Source of the DNA: Sacculina carcini
Lineage: Eukaryota > Arthropoda > Thecostraca > Sacculinidae
Assembly: GCA_916048095.2 (NCBI GenBank)
Contig: OU696587.1
Span: forward strand, 279,001-343,000
Direction of reading: 5' to 3'
Length of the DNA stretch: 64,000 bases
In this document: in pieces, positions 23,571-34,905 of the stretch
How positions within the stretch are numbered: position 1 is the stretch's first letter
Layout of the letters: the number at the start of each line of letters is the position of its first letter
Notes under the pieces: generated by a model
What the model saw: the letters and a program-made list of their open reading frames with translations, nothing else
What the model was told of the DNA's origin: nothing
Database searches by the model: none
Made by a program: the position numbers and the translations under genes

Positions 23571-23705
23571 TATTCCCCTCCTTAAAGCAGAACCTAACAC
23601 TTGCCGAAAACCCAATGTATGCTTATTATCTCGCCCTAAGCCTGACTTTCTTCACACGAGCCGGTCTCCAGCGACGGCGGCCACTTCGAGATGGTGGCAG
23701 CTCCG

Positions 23706-26700
23706 TTAAATTGCGATTGACATCTGCCGGCCGTATTCGGGCTCGCCGTAGTCTACCGACGACTCGACTTCTTGGTGAGCCATTGCGTCGGCGATCGGCT
23801 CTTCCATAGTGGAGTCTGAAGTGTCGCCGTCTGGTACTGAGGTCTGCGGTAGCAAATCAATCTCGTAATCCTCTTGTTCCTGCGGTCGCTTCACGAACGA
23901 CAAACAGCTGGCTGCTGGAACGAGATGGGCCGCGTTACGTGTCGATCCGTCAGATAACCGATACGATGTGGGGCCGTTTTGATTCTGCACCACAAGAGGA
24001 CCCCGGAACGTTGACTCTCCCTTTGGCACATGCCCGTGCCGACGGACGTAGACGTAATAGTCAACCTGGAACCCAGGTTTGCGGACCGCGTTCCGTGCGT
24101 TGAAGACAACCGCATTCCGTCGTTGTTGCTTCGACACACGCTGGCCAGGATCATTTCTCGTCGGCCTGTCGTCTATCACGGGCAGCGCCAGTCGCATGAT
24201 TCTCCCGTGAAGCAGCTCTGAAGGAGACACGCCCGTGCTGCAGTGTGGTGTGCTTCGGTAGTGCGCCAACTGCGACCTGATGAAATCCGCGAACCGTTCC
24301 TACACAGGTACTTGGCCTATCCAAGACTTGAAGGTCCGGTTGAATCTTTCTATTGCGGCATTTCCTCTCGGCCTATAGGGTGGAGATCGCCTGTGCTTGA
24401 CACCTCTCACCGTCAGGTACCTCTCAAACTCGGCGCTGGTGAACGGAGTACCGTTGTCGGTGACGATTTCGTCGGGGAATCCCTCGCGAGACCACACAAA
24501 ACGGAGAAACTCCAACGCTGTTTCTGTTGTGACCGAAGGCACCAAACAGATCTCCGCCCACTTAGACCTGTAGTCTGTCAGCGTGATGGCGTAACGGCAC
24601 TCTGGTGGAGCTACGCTGATGGGTCCAACAACATCCATGCCGAGTTTTGACCAGCATTTCTCCGGCAGCGGGACGCTGGTCAGCGGTGCAGGCTTGCACT
24701 TGCCCACCAACACTTTATCGGCGCTCTGACTCTGTGCGCACTGCCCGACGTACTGCTCGACCAATCTGTCGATTCCTGGGAACCAAGCAGCACTCCGGAG
24801 AAGCTACTTAGTCCTCACCACTCCGTCGTGAGCTTTATGTGCTGCCTTGACGTACAGCTCGCGTAACCCTGTTGGCACCACTATCTGGTTGCCGTTGCGA
24901 ATAACAAAATCATCAGACAAGCCAAGCTCATGTCTCACGAGGAAAAACGGCCTTACGAGCTCGTCACAATCTTTCTCGCGAACGGGAAATCCCTTAGCGA
25001 GCGCGTGCCGCACGGCAATCAATTGCTTGTCTTGTCGTGAAGCAGCGGCGACTTGTTCCAAAGTGATGGTATGTTCCGCTCCTTCGTCCATTTCGATGGT
25101 TACGATCACCTCGTGCTCGTCTTCGGACTCGGCCGGGTCACACACCGGCAGACGAGAAAGAGCGTCCGCTCCAGGCAGCTGGGAGCCTGGCACATGTGTC
25201 ACAGAGAATGCGTACTCCATGAGGCGAGCGCGCCAATGAGCGATGCGCGCACCAGCTCTGCCCTTGTTACGAGATGAAAGTACTGTGCGGAGAGCTGAGT
25301 GGTCGGTTCGTAGTGTGAAACTGCGACCCCAGAGGAGCAGCCTCCAATGCTCAATGGCGCGCACCGCAGCCAGCGTCTCGCGTTCGGTCACCGAGTATTT
25401 CTTCTCGGCCTCTGTAAACCGCTGACTCCAGAAGGCGACTACTTGTTCTTCTCCGGCGCTGTTCCGCTGTGATAACATAGCGCCCAATCCGCGCTCGCTG
25501 GAATCCGTCGTCACCAGAATTCCAGGTTTCGAATCGAACGGTTGCAGCGCCCGACTGGAAGCAATCGCCGACTTCAATCGCTGGAAGGCGGCTGCTTCAA
25601 CCGTTCCCCAGTGAAAAGGTTTGTCTTTCTTGAGCAGAGAGAACAATGGCGCAGCCATCATCATATATCCCGGCACAAAATGTGCGAGCCATCCGCACAG
25701 TCCAAGGAAGCTGTGTAACTCTTTAGCCGATGACGGTGCTGGGGCGTTGGTGATGGCCACCACATGGCTCTGGAGAGGCGAAATTCCTTCTTTGTTGATG
25801 CGGTAGCCGCAAAAGTCTATCTCATTCGACGAGAACACTGACTTTTCACGGTCAATCGTCACGTTGGCGTTATTCAATGCTGACATCACTTTGTCCAGCC
25901 GACTGTCGTGCTCAGTCTGGGAGGGTCCCGAAACCACAATGTCGTCCAGATAATTCTGAACTCCTCTGATGCCGCGGAGCAGCCGGCCAAGCAGCTTTTG
26001 GAACGCCGCGCCAGCTGATGATAAGCCGAACGGTACCCTCAAAAAATGAAACAATCCCTCGTGTGTAATGAAAGCAGTAAGAGGACGTGATTCCGGTGTC
26101 AAACTCAACTGGTGATACGCGGAGCGAAGGTCAATACGGCTGAGGAACGTCCCTTGCAACTGTGACCGCAACTCTGTTATTGTCGGCAGAGGGTGCGCGT
26201 CTGCCACAACCTGGTTGTTCAGGCCGCGATGGTCAACACATAACCGAAGGCGGCCATTTTCGCGCCGCGCCACCACCATCGGGCTGACCCATGGAGACGT
26301 GTCTATCGGTTCGATGACTCCGGCATTCTGAAGCTCGGTGAGCTCTTGTGAGACTGCTTCTTTCACAGAGAGAGGAAGACGCCGTAGTGAACATCGCACT
26401 GGTACCGCATCGCGGCCTAATATTATCCGATGCTGATATCCGCTGATAGCCGGGAGGCAAACGTCTGGTCCCGTACCCACCTGAGACAGAGTTCCTTCAC
26501 GCGGACGAATCGTCATGCCCAGCTCTGCTATCGCCGGCAACCCAAGGAGTCCGATGACGTAGAACGTGGTATTCGTTGTGCGCTGTTCCACTGTCACCGT
26601 CGCTGCCATTGTGCCGATCACATTGAGCTGTTGCTTGCCGACTCCGAACAGTCGTGTGTCGGACGGCATCAAAGCAGTACCCTTAAAATGGGCCCTGGCC

Positions 26701-26990
26701 AGCGGAAGACTAATCACCGACACGCTGGCCCCGGTGTCGACCTGCAGCTGGAGACGCGCCGTCTTGCCTGAATCGACTGAAACAACTGCGTCACACATCA
26801 TTTTCGAGTCTTTAGGCGCGTGACACGACAATATTGTCACCCTCTCACCTTTGTGTCGCGTGCTGATTTCCCTTTCGATCGGCAGACCACCGCCCAATGG
26901 CCGTTCCGTCCACATGCGTTGCACGTGCTTTTGCGTGCAGGGCAGAAGTCCTTCGGCGGAGTATTGTGATAGCGGCCGCAGTACGAGCAT
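23706..26990 (-). pseudogene. pol of gypsy C1 (two in-frame stops)
   Basis: Protease VDTGASVS; RT LRLCVDHRG with catalytic YLDDIVVSG; RNase H VTTDSSERG; integrase HHCC, GMDVVGP, VTDNGTPF, and Glu in GNAAIE 35 residues after the second Asp. One frame throughout except TAG codons at 24804-24806 (in the zinc-binding domain) and 24300-24302 (just after the core). Both are point lesions in an otherwise well-kept frame. Confidence 0.9.
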
Positions 26991-27657
26991 TTCTCGCCAC
27001 TGGACGATGGACCTTTTGCAACAGCCGCACCGTCTCCGCTCGTCCGATGGTGTTGTCTGTTGACGCTTCTGGTCGCGCTCACTTCGCCGACGTTATCAGT
27101 ATCCCGTGTCATGCGGAATACTGGATGTCATTGGAGGAATGTTCCCGTGAAGTCTCATAGGCCTCAGCTATTTGCAGAAGAGAGTCCAGCGTCAGCGTTG
27201 GCTCCTGGAGGAACCGCTCCCGCAGGCGCTTGTGCACTGTGTACCCGACGACCTGATCACGCACTAGTTCGTCTGTGAGTGCACCATATTGACAATTGAG
27301 TGCTAGAGTGCGGAGCGCAGAGACAAAATCTGCTGTCGACTCTGACTCCCGTTGGCGTCGCTGTTGAAAGGCAAAGCGCTCGGCGATCACGTTCACTTTC
27401 GGAGCGTAGTGTTGAGTGAGCTGCCGCTTCAACTTGTCTTCTCTCTTCGCTTCCGTTGGCAACGCCTTGTAGGCGCGCGCAGCCTCGGCGCCAATGCAAT
27501 GCATCAATAGTGCACGACGACGAGAATCCGTGTACGTGTCGCCGCCCACTGCCTCCAAGTAATTCTCAAAAGTTTCAAGCCACTCGATCCATGGAACCTG
27601 AGGCTTCCCTGGACGAGGCAAGAACGGATCCGGTGGAGGGATACCGTTGTTACTCAT
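26837..27657 (-). pseudogene. gag of gypsy C1
   Basis: ATG at 27657. The capsid-like part (PQVPWIEWLETFENY, then RRQRESESTADFVSALR) runs to 27109; a frame change near 27112 leads to the nucleocapsid with CSYCGRYHNTPPKDFC and CNACGRNGHWAVVC. Pol lies in the -1 frame relative to the nucleocapsid near 26840, the usual gypsy arrangement, but I see no clear slippery heptamer. Confidence 0.8.
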
Positions 27658-27708
27658 ACTAGATTATGAATAAGCCAACTAAATTGTAAAAAAATCCTCG
27701 TCGTCAAA

Positions 27709-28308
27709 TATAACGTCAGGATATGGAAAAGGCGTGGAACAAACCAACACTATATTATTCAAACACACGACACAAGACCTACCCAAAGACTGAATCCAAC
27801 CCCGATCGAACTTACCATTTGACCTCGCAATCGTTACGCCCTGTTACCCGATTGGCTGAACAGTTACACGTCATCGTCTCAATAACCGCACAAACGCAAC
27901 AAACACAACATGAGAGACAATAATGGATCACCATAGTGTGGTTTTGCCGTGTAGACGCTTTGTTTATATGACTATTTGTGTTTATGTATAGAGTGATGAG
28001 GAGACACGTTGTTTGTGTATATTGTCGTTAGATGGCGTTACCAGTGTGTTAGCTGATTATATGTATGTGATCAATGGGCGGGGTTTAGAGGGTGCGAGAA
28101 GTAATGGGGCAGTGCGGTGGTGGAGTGTGTGGCGTGAGCGTGGAGCGGTTATTGTTGCGAGCGTGGAGCGCTTTGAGCTGTTGAATTGTGAGAATTTGCA
28201 GGTGAAGTTTTTATTGTATCAATTGTTTGCTTTCTGTCTCATCGCATTGTTCAACCTCATTCGTATTCGGTCTTCTAATACATCTCAAAACTACACATAG
28301 ACACTACA
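27709..28308 (-). repeat. 5' LTR of gypsy C1, split by a solo LTR
   Basis: 228 bp at 27709-27936 plus 8 bp at 28301-28308. Together they restore the 236-bp LTR. The flanking duplication AATGT follows. Confidence 0.9.
27937..28295. mobile_element. Solo LTR (359 bp) inside gypsy C1 LTR
   Basis: TGTGGTTTTGCC...AACTACA, flanked by CATAG (27932-27936 and 28296-28300). TG...CA ends and a perfect 5-bp duplication are the footprint of a whole LTR element reduced to one LTR by recombination. Confidence 0.85.
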
Positions 28309-28313
28309 AATGT

Positions 28314-28748
28314 CCTCCCGCTTACTCTCGTCCGTGTTTCCGCATAGAAAATATATGGCAAAAATCAGAAAGCTAAATCCCCCGAATGCACATTTACCGT
28401 AAATTATATCCCTTTCTCGGGTTTCTATTTGTTCCACTGAAATTTCGCCATCTTCTCTCCATAATATCATTAGTCCTCCCCCTTTTTTTCTCCGTTTTCT
28501 CTCATACTACCTACCCTTTTGATGTCTTCCGAAAATTTTATTTTTTCCCTTTTCAATTGTGTTTCAGTTAGGCACATTATAGTGTACTTGTCTATTACCT
28601 GTTCCACCTCTCCTATCTTTACATTTGTTAACTCTTGAATATTTATACATTTGATGTTTACTTCGTTCTTTCTGTGGTTGTTGTCTCTGTCTCTACTCCG
28701 CCTTACCGAAAATCCTTCCTCATCAACTGCCCTTTCTTTATGAACCAT
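28314..28748 (-). pseudogene. LINE C endonuclease N-terminal part
   Basis: Reads KCINIQELTNVK (variant of the N-terminal Asn motif) and MCLTETQLKR (catalytic Glu), then IRR/GGLMI-type sequence with stops near 28480. It continues into 23334 across the gypsy insert. Confidence 0.7.
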
Positions 28749-29015
28749 CCTTGTTCATTATTTTCCCTCTTTTTTCCTCAGCTTCTCTCTCACTTCTTTC
28801 TCAGCTTGTCTTTCCTTGTAAGTCATATCTGGTGACACAAACACCTTTCTATACTCCTCCTCTTTTGCGTCTTTCAGTAGTTTTGCTCGCTATATTATCT
28901 CCCATTTGATTCCAGCATGTCTCATCTTCACTAACAGTGGTCTTGGTTTTCCTCCACGCTCCTCATTTCTTCCCAGTCTCACTACATCCTCTATTTCGTC
29001 CACAGTACTGACATA
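28745..29015 (-). pseudogene. LINE C ORF1 C-terminus
   Basis: Reads DEIEDVVRLGRNEE and PLLVKMRHAGIKWEI, a TAG, then KVFVSPDMTYKERQAE and a charged tail ending near 28758. This is the RRM-end plus C-terminal domain typical of coiled-coil LINE ORF1 proteins. Sequence departs upstream of about 29015. Confidence 0.7.
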
Positions 29016-29428
29016 AGACATAAGACAGTAAGTATCTGCACGAAATGGTCGAATTCGGATGAAGCGCGTAACATCAACAACAACATTCACTGAACATTAA
29101 TTCCTTCACTGAAACGTGTAGGGTTTGTTATTATCCGTTATGATATTGGATTGGTTGTTTGAGTAGTTTCTTGCTATCATATTCTAAGTTCAATTTGATT
29201 TAATAAGTCTTATTGGGGCCTTTATTTACTTGAGTGCTTATTCCGGTGTCTTATTTTCGTTGCAATGGAAGTTGTAAGGACCAATTGCATTGTTGTTTTG
29301 TTGTGGTAATGGTCTCTGTTCAGGAAAATAGCTGCAGACGTTGAGTTATTATCTAAGTAATATTTGTCTGTGCACTTTTGAGGAACCTTGCATTACGTGC
29401 TTGTGGTGTAGTCGTATTGTAGGCCCCT
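29016..29428. other. Unassigned stretch
   Basis: AT-rich, no coding frame or repeat partner within the window recognised. Confidence 0.4.
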
Positions 29429-29606
29429 GTGGTATATTGCTGAGCTATTAGTGTGTGTGTGTGTGTTTGGGCTATGATGCTTGCGTATGCAAGTCTGTAT
29501 GTTAGGGCGAGTGAAAGTGTGTGCGTGCTTGTGTGGCTGTGGTCCTTGCGCGAGCGGTAGGTGTTTGTTTGTGAATGTGTGCGTGTCTGTATGGTTGTGC
29601 ACAAGG
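29429..29606 (+). repeat. Diverged LTR fragment related to element J
   Basis: TGTGGTATATTGCTGAGC...GTGTGTGT...GGGCTATGATG...CCTTGCGCGAGCGGTAGGTG matches, in inverse orientation, the CA-rich half of the 455-bp LTRs at 55244-55698 and 56419-56873. The hairpin half is missing. Confidence 0.75.
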
Positions 29607-29975
29607 AGGTTCAAGGTGAGCCGCAAAGTAAACGGAACACAATTTGTTGAATTATTCTATGTGTACGGTATACCAATACATTTCGTGATGTGTCACAAGG
29701 GTTTTATTTTCGCGCGCAAAAATACACTAGTGCCTAATTATAACTATCGCTATGCTGGTGGTAGTTCGTCAGATAGCAAACACATCATCAGCGAATCGTA
29801 CAAGGAGTACACATCGTTTGACGTTTGTCTTTCGGTCGCTCTACAAGAAGGTGTTTCTGTGCCTGATACATGGTCGGCTGAACTGGAAATTGTGTATGAG
29901 ACACACGATATGATTTACATCATCAAAATTTATCCAAAAATCAACAAACATTTGTGTTCACGATGTGTTCGTTGA
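29607..29975 (+). CDS. Unrecognised ORF segment, about 120 codons
   Basis: An open frame enters from the LTR fragment upstream and ends at a stop at 29973. The part after 29607 has a normal protein-like composition (KVNGTQFVELFYVYG, then FDVCLSVALQEGV and a CSRC near the end). I recognise no family. It could be a partial gene caught in a repeat, or coincidental. No start codon of its own is clear. Confidence 0.3.
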   Translation, partial: RFKVSRKVNGTQFVELFYVYGIPIHFVMCHKGFIFARKNTLVPNYNYRYAGGSSSDSKHIISESYKEYTSFDVCLSVALQEGVSVPDTWSAELEIVYETHDMIYIIKIYPKINKHLCSRCVR

Positions 29976-30094
29976 ATCGTGTCGTCAATATGATTCTACA
30001 TGATTTCCACTTGTATATTTGCCATAGTTGTGTATCAAGTGAAAATACACAAAGATCATTTCGTTGCAAGTCATTTTTGTATCAATATCAATAT

Positions 30095-30147
<53 letters not shown>

Positions 30148-30254
30148 ATAATAATAATATCAATATCAATCCGACACAGTCGAATAGCGTTTTAATCCGA
30201 TGTAGTCAGTGTTTGACATCAACCAGACACGTTATATAAACGTAGCTAGTGATT
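29976..30254. repeat. AT microsatellite and flanks
   Basis: (AT)n at about 30098-30141, bracketed by ATCAATATCAAT repeats. Nothing else seen. Confidence 0.6.
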
Positions 30255-31232
30255 TGTGTTGCGCCACGTGTAACTGCGTCTCGCTCCACCTGGCGGTACC
30301 TGCTAGAAGCGCAGTGACCTGTGTGTCGTGTTGTGTTTCTCGTATTGTGCGTGTTTGATCTTGTGTGTATGTTTGTCTGTAATGTCTTCTGTAAAGTCGG
30401 TCCAAAGAACTCGCACTGCTTGCATGTAACGCTTCGTGGCGAGCTAAACGCCACATTGTTGCCACGAGTGAGGATGGTGTGATGCTGAGTGAATTTGTTT
30501 TCACTGTGTCTCATCTGCCTGTGATTTTGTCTTGTTTTTCCGCGCATCGCCTATCCGTCTGTGTCGCAGCCTACTGTGCCTCCCTACGAGTGACGCACTA
30601 TCAGCTGCTGACCCGACGCACCTGCATCACACCATCCAAGGCCGACTCCGTCCGTTGCCGTACTCAATCGTGTTTTTCTCCTACGGACGCCGGACGTAAA
30701 ACCACCGAATAGGAAACGCCTGCGCAGCAAGAAGACAACACAATAATATTGCCTCGTCTTCTTTCTGGATGCAGTTTCCGCTAACCTACGACAAACTTTG
30801 CCTCACTGAACAGCAAACGTCTGCGCAGCAAGGGATCAACATAATTTCGTCAGGATGGCTCGACTCCTTGCTGGATGCAGTTTCTGCTCAACAACCTCGC
30901 CACCGAACTGCGTAGCACGAGGTCGACTTCATTGTGTGAAATCTACTTGGCCTCGTGCTGCCGTGCAGTATGGCGCGCCGGTCTACCATACCGGCGAAGC
31001 TTCACCGACATCATCGAAAGTCCGACACCATCATCATCGAAACTCATCAATACCGCTCCGCTTCTGGTGGGGGAGTCCTGTGGTGCGCCACGTGTAACTG
31101 CGTCTCGCTCCACTTGGCGGTATCTGCTAGAAGCGCAGTGACCTGTGTGTCGTGTTGTGTTTCTCGTATTGTGCGTGTTTGATCTTGTATGTATGTTTGT
31201 CTGTAATGTCTTCTGTAAAGTCGGTCCAAAGA
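30255..31232 (+). mobile_element. Small non-autonomous LTR element D
   Basis: Two near-identical 154-bp direct repeats (30255-30408, 31079-31232), each starting TGTG(T/G)TGCGCCACG, flank a 670-bp interior without gag or pol. A G-rich CTGGTGGGGGAGTCC tract lies directly before the right copy, like a polypurine tract. Target duplications are not clear (TGATT/TGCAT). It looks like a TRIM-type element. Confidence 0.6.
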
Positions 31233-31259
31233 TGCATGAAATACATGCATGAAAGGACT

Positions 31260-32035
31260 CAAAATGCGATAACAACAACAACAACAACATATATTTAATA
31301 TAGCGCACGATAAAATGCAAAGGCGCGAAAAAAATGATAAAAGATAAAAGCTAGCGGAAAAAACAAACGTAAAACAGCACGCACAAGGAAAGATATACCG
31401 TGCACAACATGAGAAAAACAAGAGCAATCAGAGGTAACAACATAAAAAACTGCAAAGAGTTCAAGAAACGCATTATTCAGAAGAAGAAGCAAGAAGATGT
31501 TTTTGGAGAGCAGATGAAAAGGAAGCAAAGGAACTAATTTGATGAAGCTGAGGATGTAGAGAGTTGTAGAGGCGAGGGGCAGAAAAGTAGAAGGACTTGG
31601 CCGACCAGGTGGACTCGTTGATGGCGGGAGGGCAGAAGAGTGGGACAGGGTATCGAGATGAGGGTCGTACTTGAGGTGACAGGAGTTCACGTAGGTAAGA
31701 TGGGGAAGATGGAGACTCAATAATTTTGAAAACTAAACAGCAAATTTTGAAGCGAATTCTGAGAGGAGCAGGGAGTCAGCCAAGTTGACGGATGTAAGAG
31801 GAAGTCGGCGTTCTTGGAGGAAGTCTCAGAACAGAGCGGCATGAAAGATTAATGACAGATTGAAGTTGGCGAATCGTCTTGAGAGGCAAGTGAAGAAATA
31901 ACGAATTACAGTAATCCAGACGAGAGAAGATATATGCGTTAACGAGAAGAATTGCAGATGATTCATCGATGAGAGACCGGATAGGAAAAAATTTTCTTAG
32001 AACAAAGCGACAAGAGCGAGTGATTAGTGAAAAAT
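31260..32035 (-). mobile_element. LINE B-family 3' fragment
   Basis: Minus-strand reading from about 31990 gives LDYCNSL-type sequence, LGWLPAPLRIRF, RYPVPLFCP and APRLYNSLH, the C-terminal part of a LINE B-like ORF2, then a 3' UTR and a (GTT)n tail near 31265. It is 5'-truncated and lies against the Helitron fragment at about 32036. Confidence 0.75.
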
Positions 32036-32236
32036 GACATATGTTCGGAATTTCGGTAAGCCTGACCTTTTCATAACTTTCACATCAAATCCAAAATTGA
32101 CAGATATTGAAAACGAGCTTCTAACTGGCCAAAGAAATTCCAATAGACAAGACTTGATAGCTAGAGTATTTAGATTGAAACTCAATCTTTAATAAATAAT
32201 CTCAGATATTTGGACCAGTAAAAAGCACCTTATGTA

Positions 32237-32485
32237 TGTGCGAGTGCTAAGCTGTAGTAGCCAATCCTGCCAAGAGATGGCGCCCGCAGTCTATTCCATG
32301 CGTTGGCGTCGCCATGGGAACGGATGATGAATCAGTGTGCGCACAGCAGTGGCCTTGAGTGCGGTGACGTTATTACGGTTCGAGTGAGAGGTGTGTGTAT
32401 TGTGTCGCAGGTGTTCATGTGTTATCGTGTTAATGTATTTTTGTATAGTCAAGTGTTCTCGTCAATAAAGATCCAGACCAAAACA
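32237..32485 (+). repeat. 5' LTR of element F
   Basis: 249 bp, TGTGCGAG...CCAAAACA. AATAAA at 32465-32470. The gag ATG begins on the last base of the LTR and overlaps the primer site. Confidence 0.92.
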
Positions 32486-34905
32486 TGGCGCAGCCGACAT
32501 CAGCCGAAAACATGGCGCAGCCTACATCAGAGCTGAACGAAGCGGTCAATCTATTCGCGTGGAGTGGTAAAATTGTTCCTCCAACAAAACTGGACTTATC
32601 TGTCGATCGAAGGGAGTCATTCAGCATATGGCGAGAACGCTGGAGCGATTACGTTCTGCTTTCAGGACTCAGAAGCCAAAGTAGTGCAATTCAAATGGCT
32701 GTCTTACGGTCGTGTCTAAGCGACGAATCTCTGCGAATTGTCAAAAGTCTCGACATTCCAGAGGCCGACCGGGACAAAATCGACACAATTCTGCAACACC
32801 TGGACATCTACGCCAAAGGGCAAGTAAATGAGGTGATCGAGAGGAAAAATTTTAAGTCTCGAAAACAAAACGCCGGTGAAACTTTTGATGATTTTCTCAT
32901 TAGCCTGCGAGAACTGAGTACCTCGTGCAAATTCTGTGACACCTGCAAGGACAGCCTCGTTCGAGATAGAATCGTCATGGGCATACAAGACTCGTGCACG
33001 ATCAAGAAGCTGTGCAGCGTCAATAATTTGAAGCTGTCTATGGCTGTGGACATCTGTCGCGCAGAAGAAGCTGCCTGTCGTGACACCGAACGTATAGAGA
33101 CCGACAGAGTTAACCGCGTATACGGCGTCGGAGGACACCGACCCAGACATCAAAGGTCTGGAACCACCTCAGAGCAGCGTGAGTGCAACCGCTGTGGGAG
33201 GCAACACACGCCTGAAAACAAATGTCCGGCACGTGATCAAGAATGCAGACGATGTGGGAAACTTGGACACTTCGCCAAGAAATGTCGCACTGCGATGGGG
33301 AAAAACAGTGACAACAGACGGAGAAACAAGTCGCCAGACGACAAACCCGTGTCAGCTGCGATAGTGTCGAGCGTCACGTCGCTCAGAGCACCACGTGTGG
33401 ACGTCGTAGTTGACGGGCGTATCACTGTTTCGGCTGTTCCAGACACAGGAGCAGACATAACTGTCGCCGGTCTGGACGTGCTCAATAAATTCGAGGACGA
33501 GAACAATCTGCTGCCAAGCACCGATCAGCCAGTGTCAGCCGACGGATTCTGCATGGAGCCAGTTGGAGTCTGCCCGACTACAATCGCCATAGGCGGGACA
33601 GAAGTGAGTGTGGACATCCACGTCATCAAAGGAGTGACTGGGTTGCTGCTCTCTTGGCACGTTTGTCGGGCTTTGAAACTGATTCCGAGCGATTATCCTT
33701 CGCAAATGCAGACGCCGGTCGTAAGAAGCGTCGCCGAGCACAAATCCCAACGGGAATCGCCATCGTCAGTGGACAACCTATTCGACGAAATTCCAGACGT
33801 CTTCAGTGAGCGTCTTCTGTCACGTTTCCCGACATCATCACTACAAGAGTCTGAAGACACCGAGGAAGAGACGACCATCGTGGCATGTGTAGCCGCTGAA
33901 CCTGACATGTCAGACACCTACTTGCAGCAGGTTCGGAGTGCAAGTTCTTCCGACTCGGAAATGCAGATACTTCGAAAAGTCATCTTGGATGGTTTTCCGG
34001 ATCGCAAAGGCGATATGGACCCCATGATCCAGCCATATTGGACTGTGCGTGAACGCCTATCAGTGGAGGATGATCTTGTCTTCTACGGTCGACGACTTGT
34101 GATTCCGAAGGCGTTACGACGGGGAATCCTGAACGAGCTACACGCAAGTCATGCGGGTAAAGAGAAGACGAAACAGAGAGCTCGCCAGGTTGTGTATTGG
34201 CCAGGAGTGGACAATGACATCGACAACATGACGAAGCAATGCACTACATGCCAAAAGTACTTACCATCGCAAGCCGCCGAGACTATCAGACATCACAAAC
34301 AAGCCTTTCGACATTTTCAGTTCGTTTCCATCGACTTCTGCGAGTATGGAGGGCACAAATTCGTTGTGTTGGTCGACCACCTCTCTGGATGGCAGTTTGT
34401 TAATGACCTGGGCTCATCTTCAGTGACGGGGAAGCTGCTCGACACATTACGGACCGTGTTCTGCATGGTGGGTGTGCCGATAACCATATACTCCGATGGA
34501 GGCCCCCAGTTCACGTCAGGAGAGTTCGTCCGATTCGCTGAACGTTGGAAATTCGAACACGTGCGTTCCTCACCACACTATCCGCAATCCAATGGGAGGG
34601 CGGAGGCAGCGATCAAGACGGCGAAAGCACTCATCAAAAAGTGCTGGAAGGCGGAAAGAGGAGGATTTGATCCTGATGAATGGTCAAAGGGAATTCTCCA
34701 ACAAAGAAACACTCCAGGACCGGACGGAAGATCTCCAGCCGAGATACTCTATGGACGACCAGTGCGGGACATGATTCCTGCACATAGACGCCAGTTCTCT
34801 GCGGAATGGCAGAAATCGAGCGAGGAAGCTGAGCATACAAGGCGCGAACAACAACAAACGTGGACGAGAGGTACGACGGACGTGCCAAAGACCTGCCAGA
34901 CCTGA
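32485..34905 (+). CDS. Fused gag-protease-integrase polyprotein, 806 codons
   Basis: Residues about 1-220 are a gag capsid-like region (SIWRERWSDY, FDDFLISLREL). Zinc knuckles CNRCGRQHTPENKC and CRRCGKLGHFAKKC lie at about 233-273. Protease VPDTGADITV is near 317. At about residue 440, after IPDVFSE, the sequence jumps straight to SRFPTSS and the post-RNase H spacer, then to integrase: HASH...CTTC, SIDF, YSDGG and the Glu of NGRAE, 35 residues after Asp. RT/RNase H (about 470 residues in relatives) is absent with no loss of frame. It could supply Gag and integrase but needs RT in trans. Confidence 0.88.
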   Translation: MAQPTSAENMAQPTSELNEAVNLFAWSGKIVPPTKLDLSVDRRESFSIWRERWSDYVLLSGLRSQSSAIQMAVLRSCLSDESLRIVKSLDIPEADRDKIDTILQHLDIYAKGQVNEVIERKNFKSRKQNAGETFDDFLISLRELSTSCKFCDTCKDSLVRDRIVMGIQDSCTIKKLCSVNNLKLSMAVDICRAEEAACRDTERIETDRVNRVYGVGGHRPRHQRSGTTSEQRECNRCGRQHTPENKCPARDQECRRCGKLGHFAKKCRTAMGKNSDNRRRNKSPDDKPVSAAIVSSVTSLRAPRVDVVVDGRITVSAVPDTGADITVAGLDVLNKFEDENNLLPSTDQPVSADGFCMEPVGVCPTTIAIGGTEVSVDIHVIKGVTGLLLSWHVCRALKLIPSDYPSQMQTPVVRSVAEHKSQRESPSSVDNLFDEIPDVFSERLLSRFPTSSLQESEDTEEETTIVACVAAEPDMSDTYLQQVRSASSSDSEMQILRKVILDGFPDRKGDMDPMIQPYWTVRERLSVEDDLVFYGRRLVIPKALRRGILNELHASHAGKEKTKQRARQVVYWPGVDNDIDNMTKQCTTCQKYLPSQAAETIRHHKQAFRHFQFVSIDFCEYGGHKFVVLVDHLSGWQFVNDLGSSSVTGKLLDTLRTVFCMVGVPITIYSDGGPQFTSGEFVRFAERWKFEHVRSSPHYPQSNGRAEAAIKTAKALIKKCWKAERGGFDPDEWSKGILQQRNTPGPDGRSPAEILYGRPVRDMIPAHRRQFSAEWQKSSEEAEHTRREQQQTWTRGTTDVPKTCQT

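Larger units (their letters stand above)
23335..28308 (-). mobile_element. Ty3/gypsy element C1 inside LINE C
   Basis: LTRs of 236 bp at 23335-23570 and 27709-27936 plus 28301-28308, flanked by AATGT (23330-23334, 28309-28313). Read on the minus strand the LTR starts TGTAGTG and ends GTTATA, so its end is TA rather than CA. The polypurine tract AGGAGGGGAATA lies next to the left LTR. The right LTR is split by a 359-bp solo LTR. Confidence 0.9.
20879..29015 (-). mobile_element. LINE C, heavily interrupted
   Basis: Minus-strand LINE pieces in collinear order: ORF1 C-terminus (28745-29015), endonuclease N-terminal part (28314-28748), endonuclease C-terminal part (22780-23334), linker (22561-22770), RT (20879-21748). 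It is split by a gypsy element with AATGT duplications and an 812-bp insert. It is truncated at both ends; RT stops after the first catalytic motif. Confidence 0.8.

Noticed and set aside
30255-31232. Clear target-site duplication for element D
   Set aside because: Flanks TGATT and TGCAT agree at only three of five bases; boundaries may be off by a few bases or the flanks have changed.
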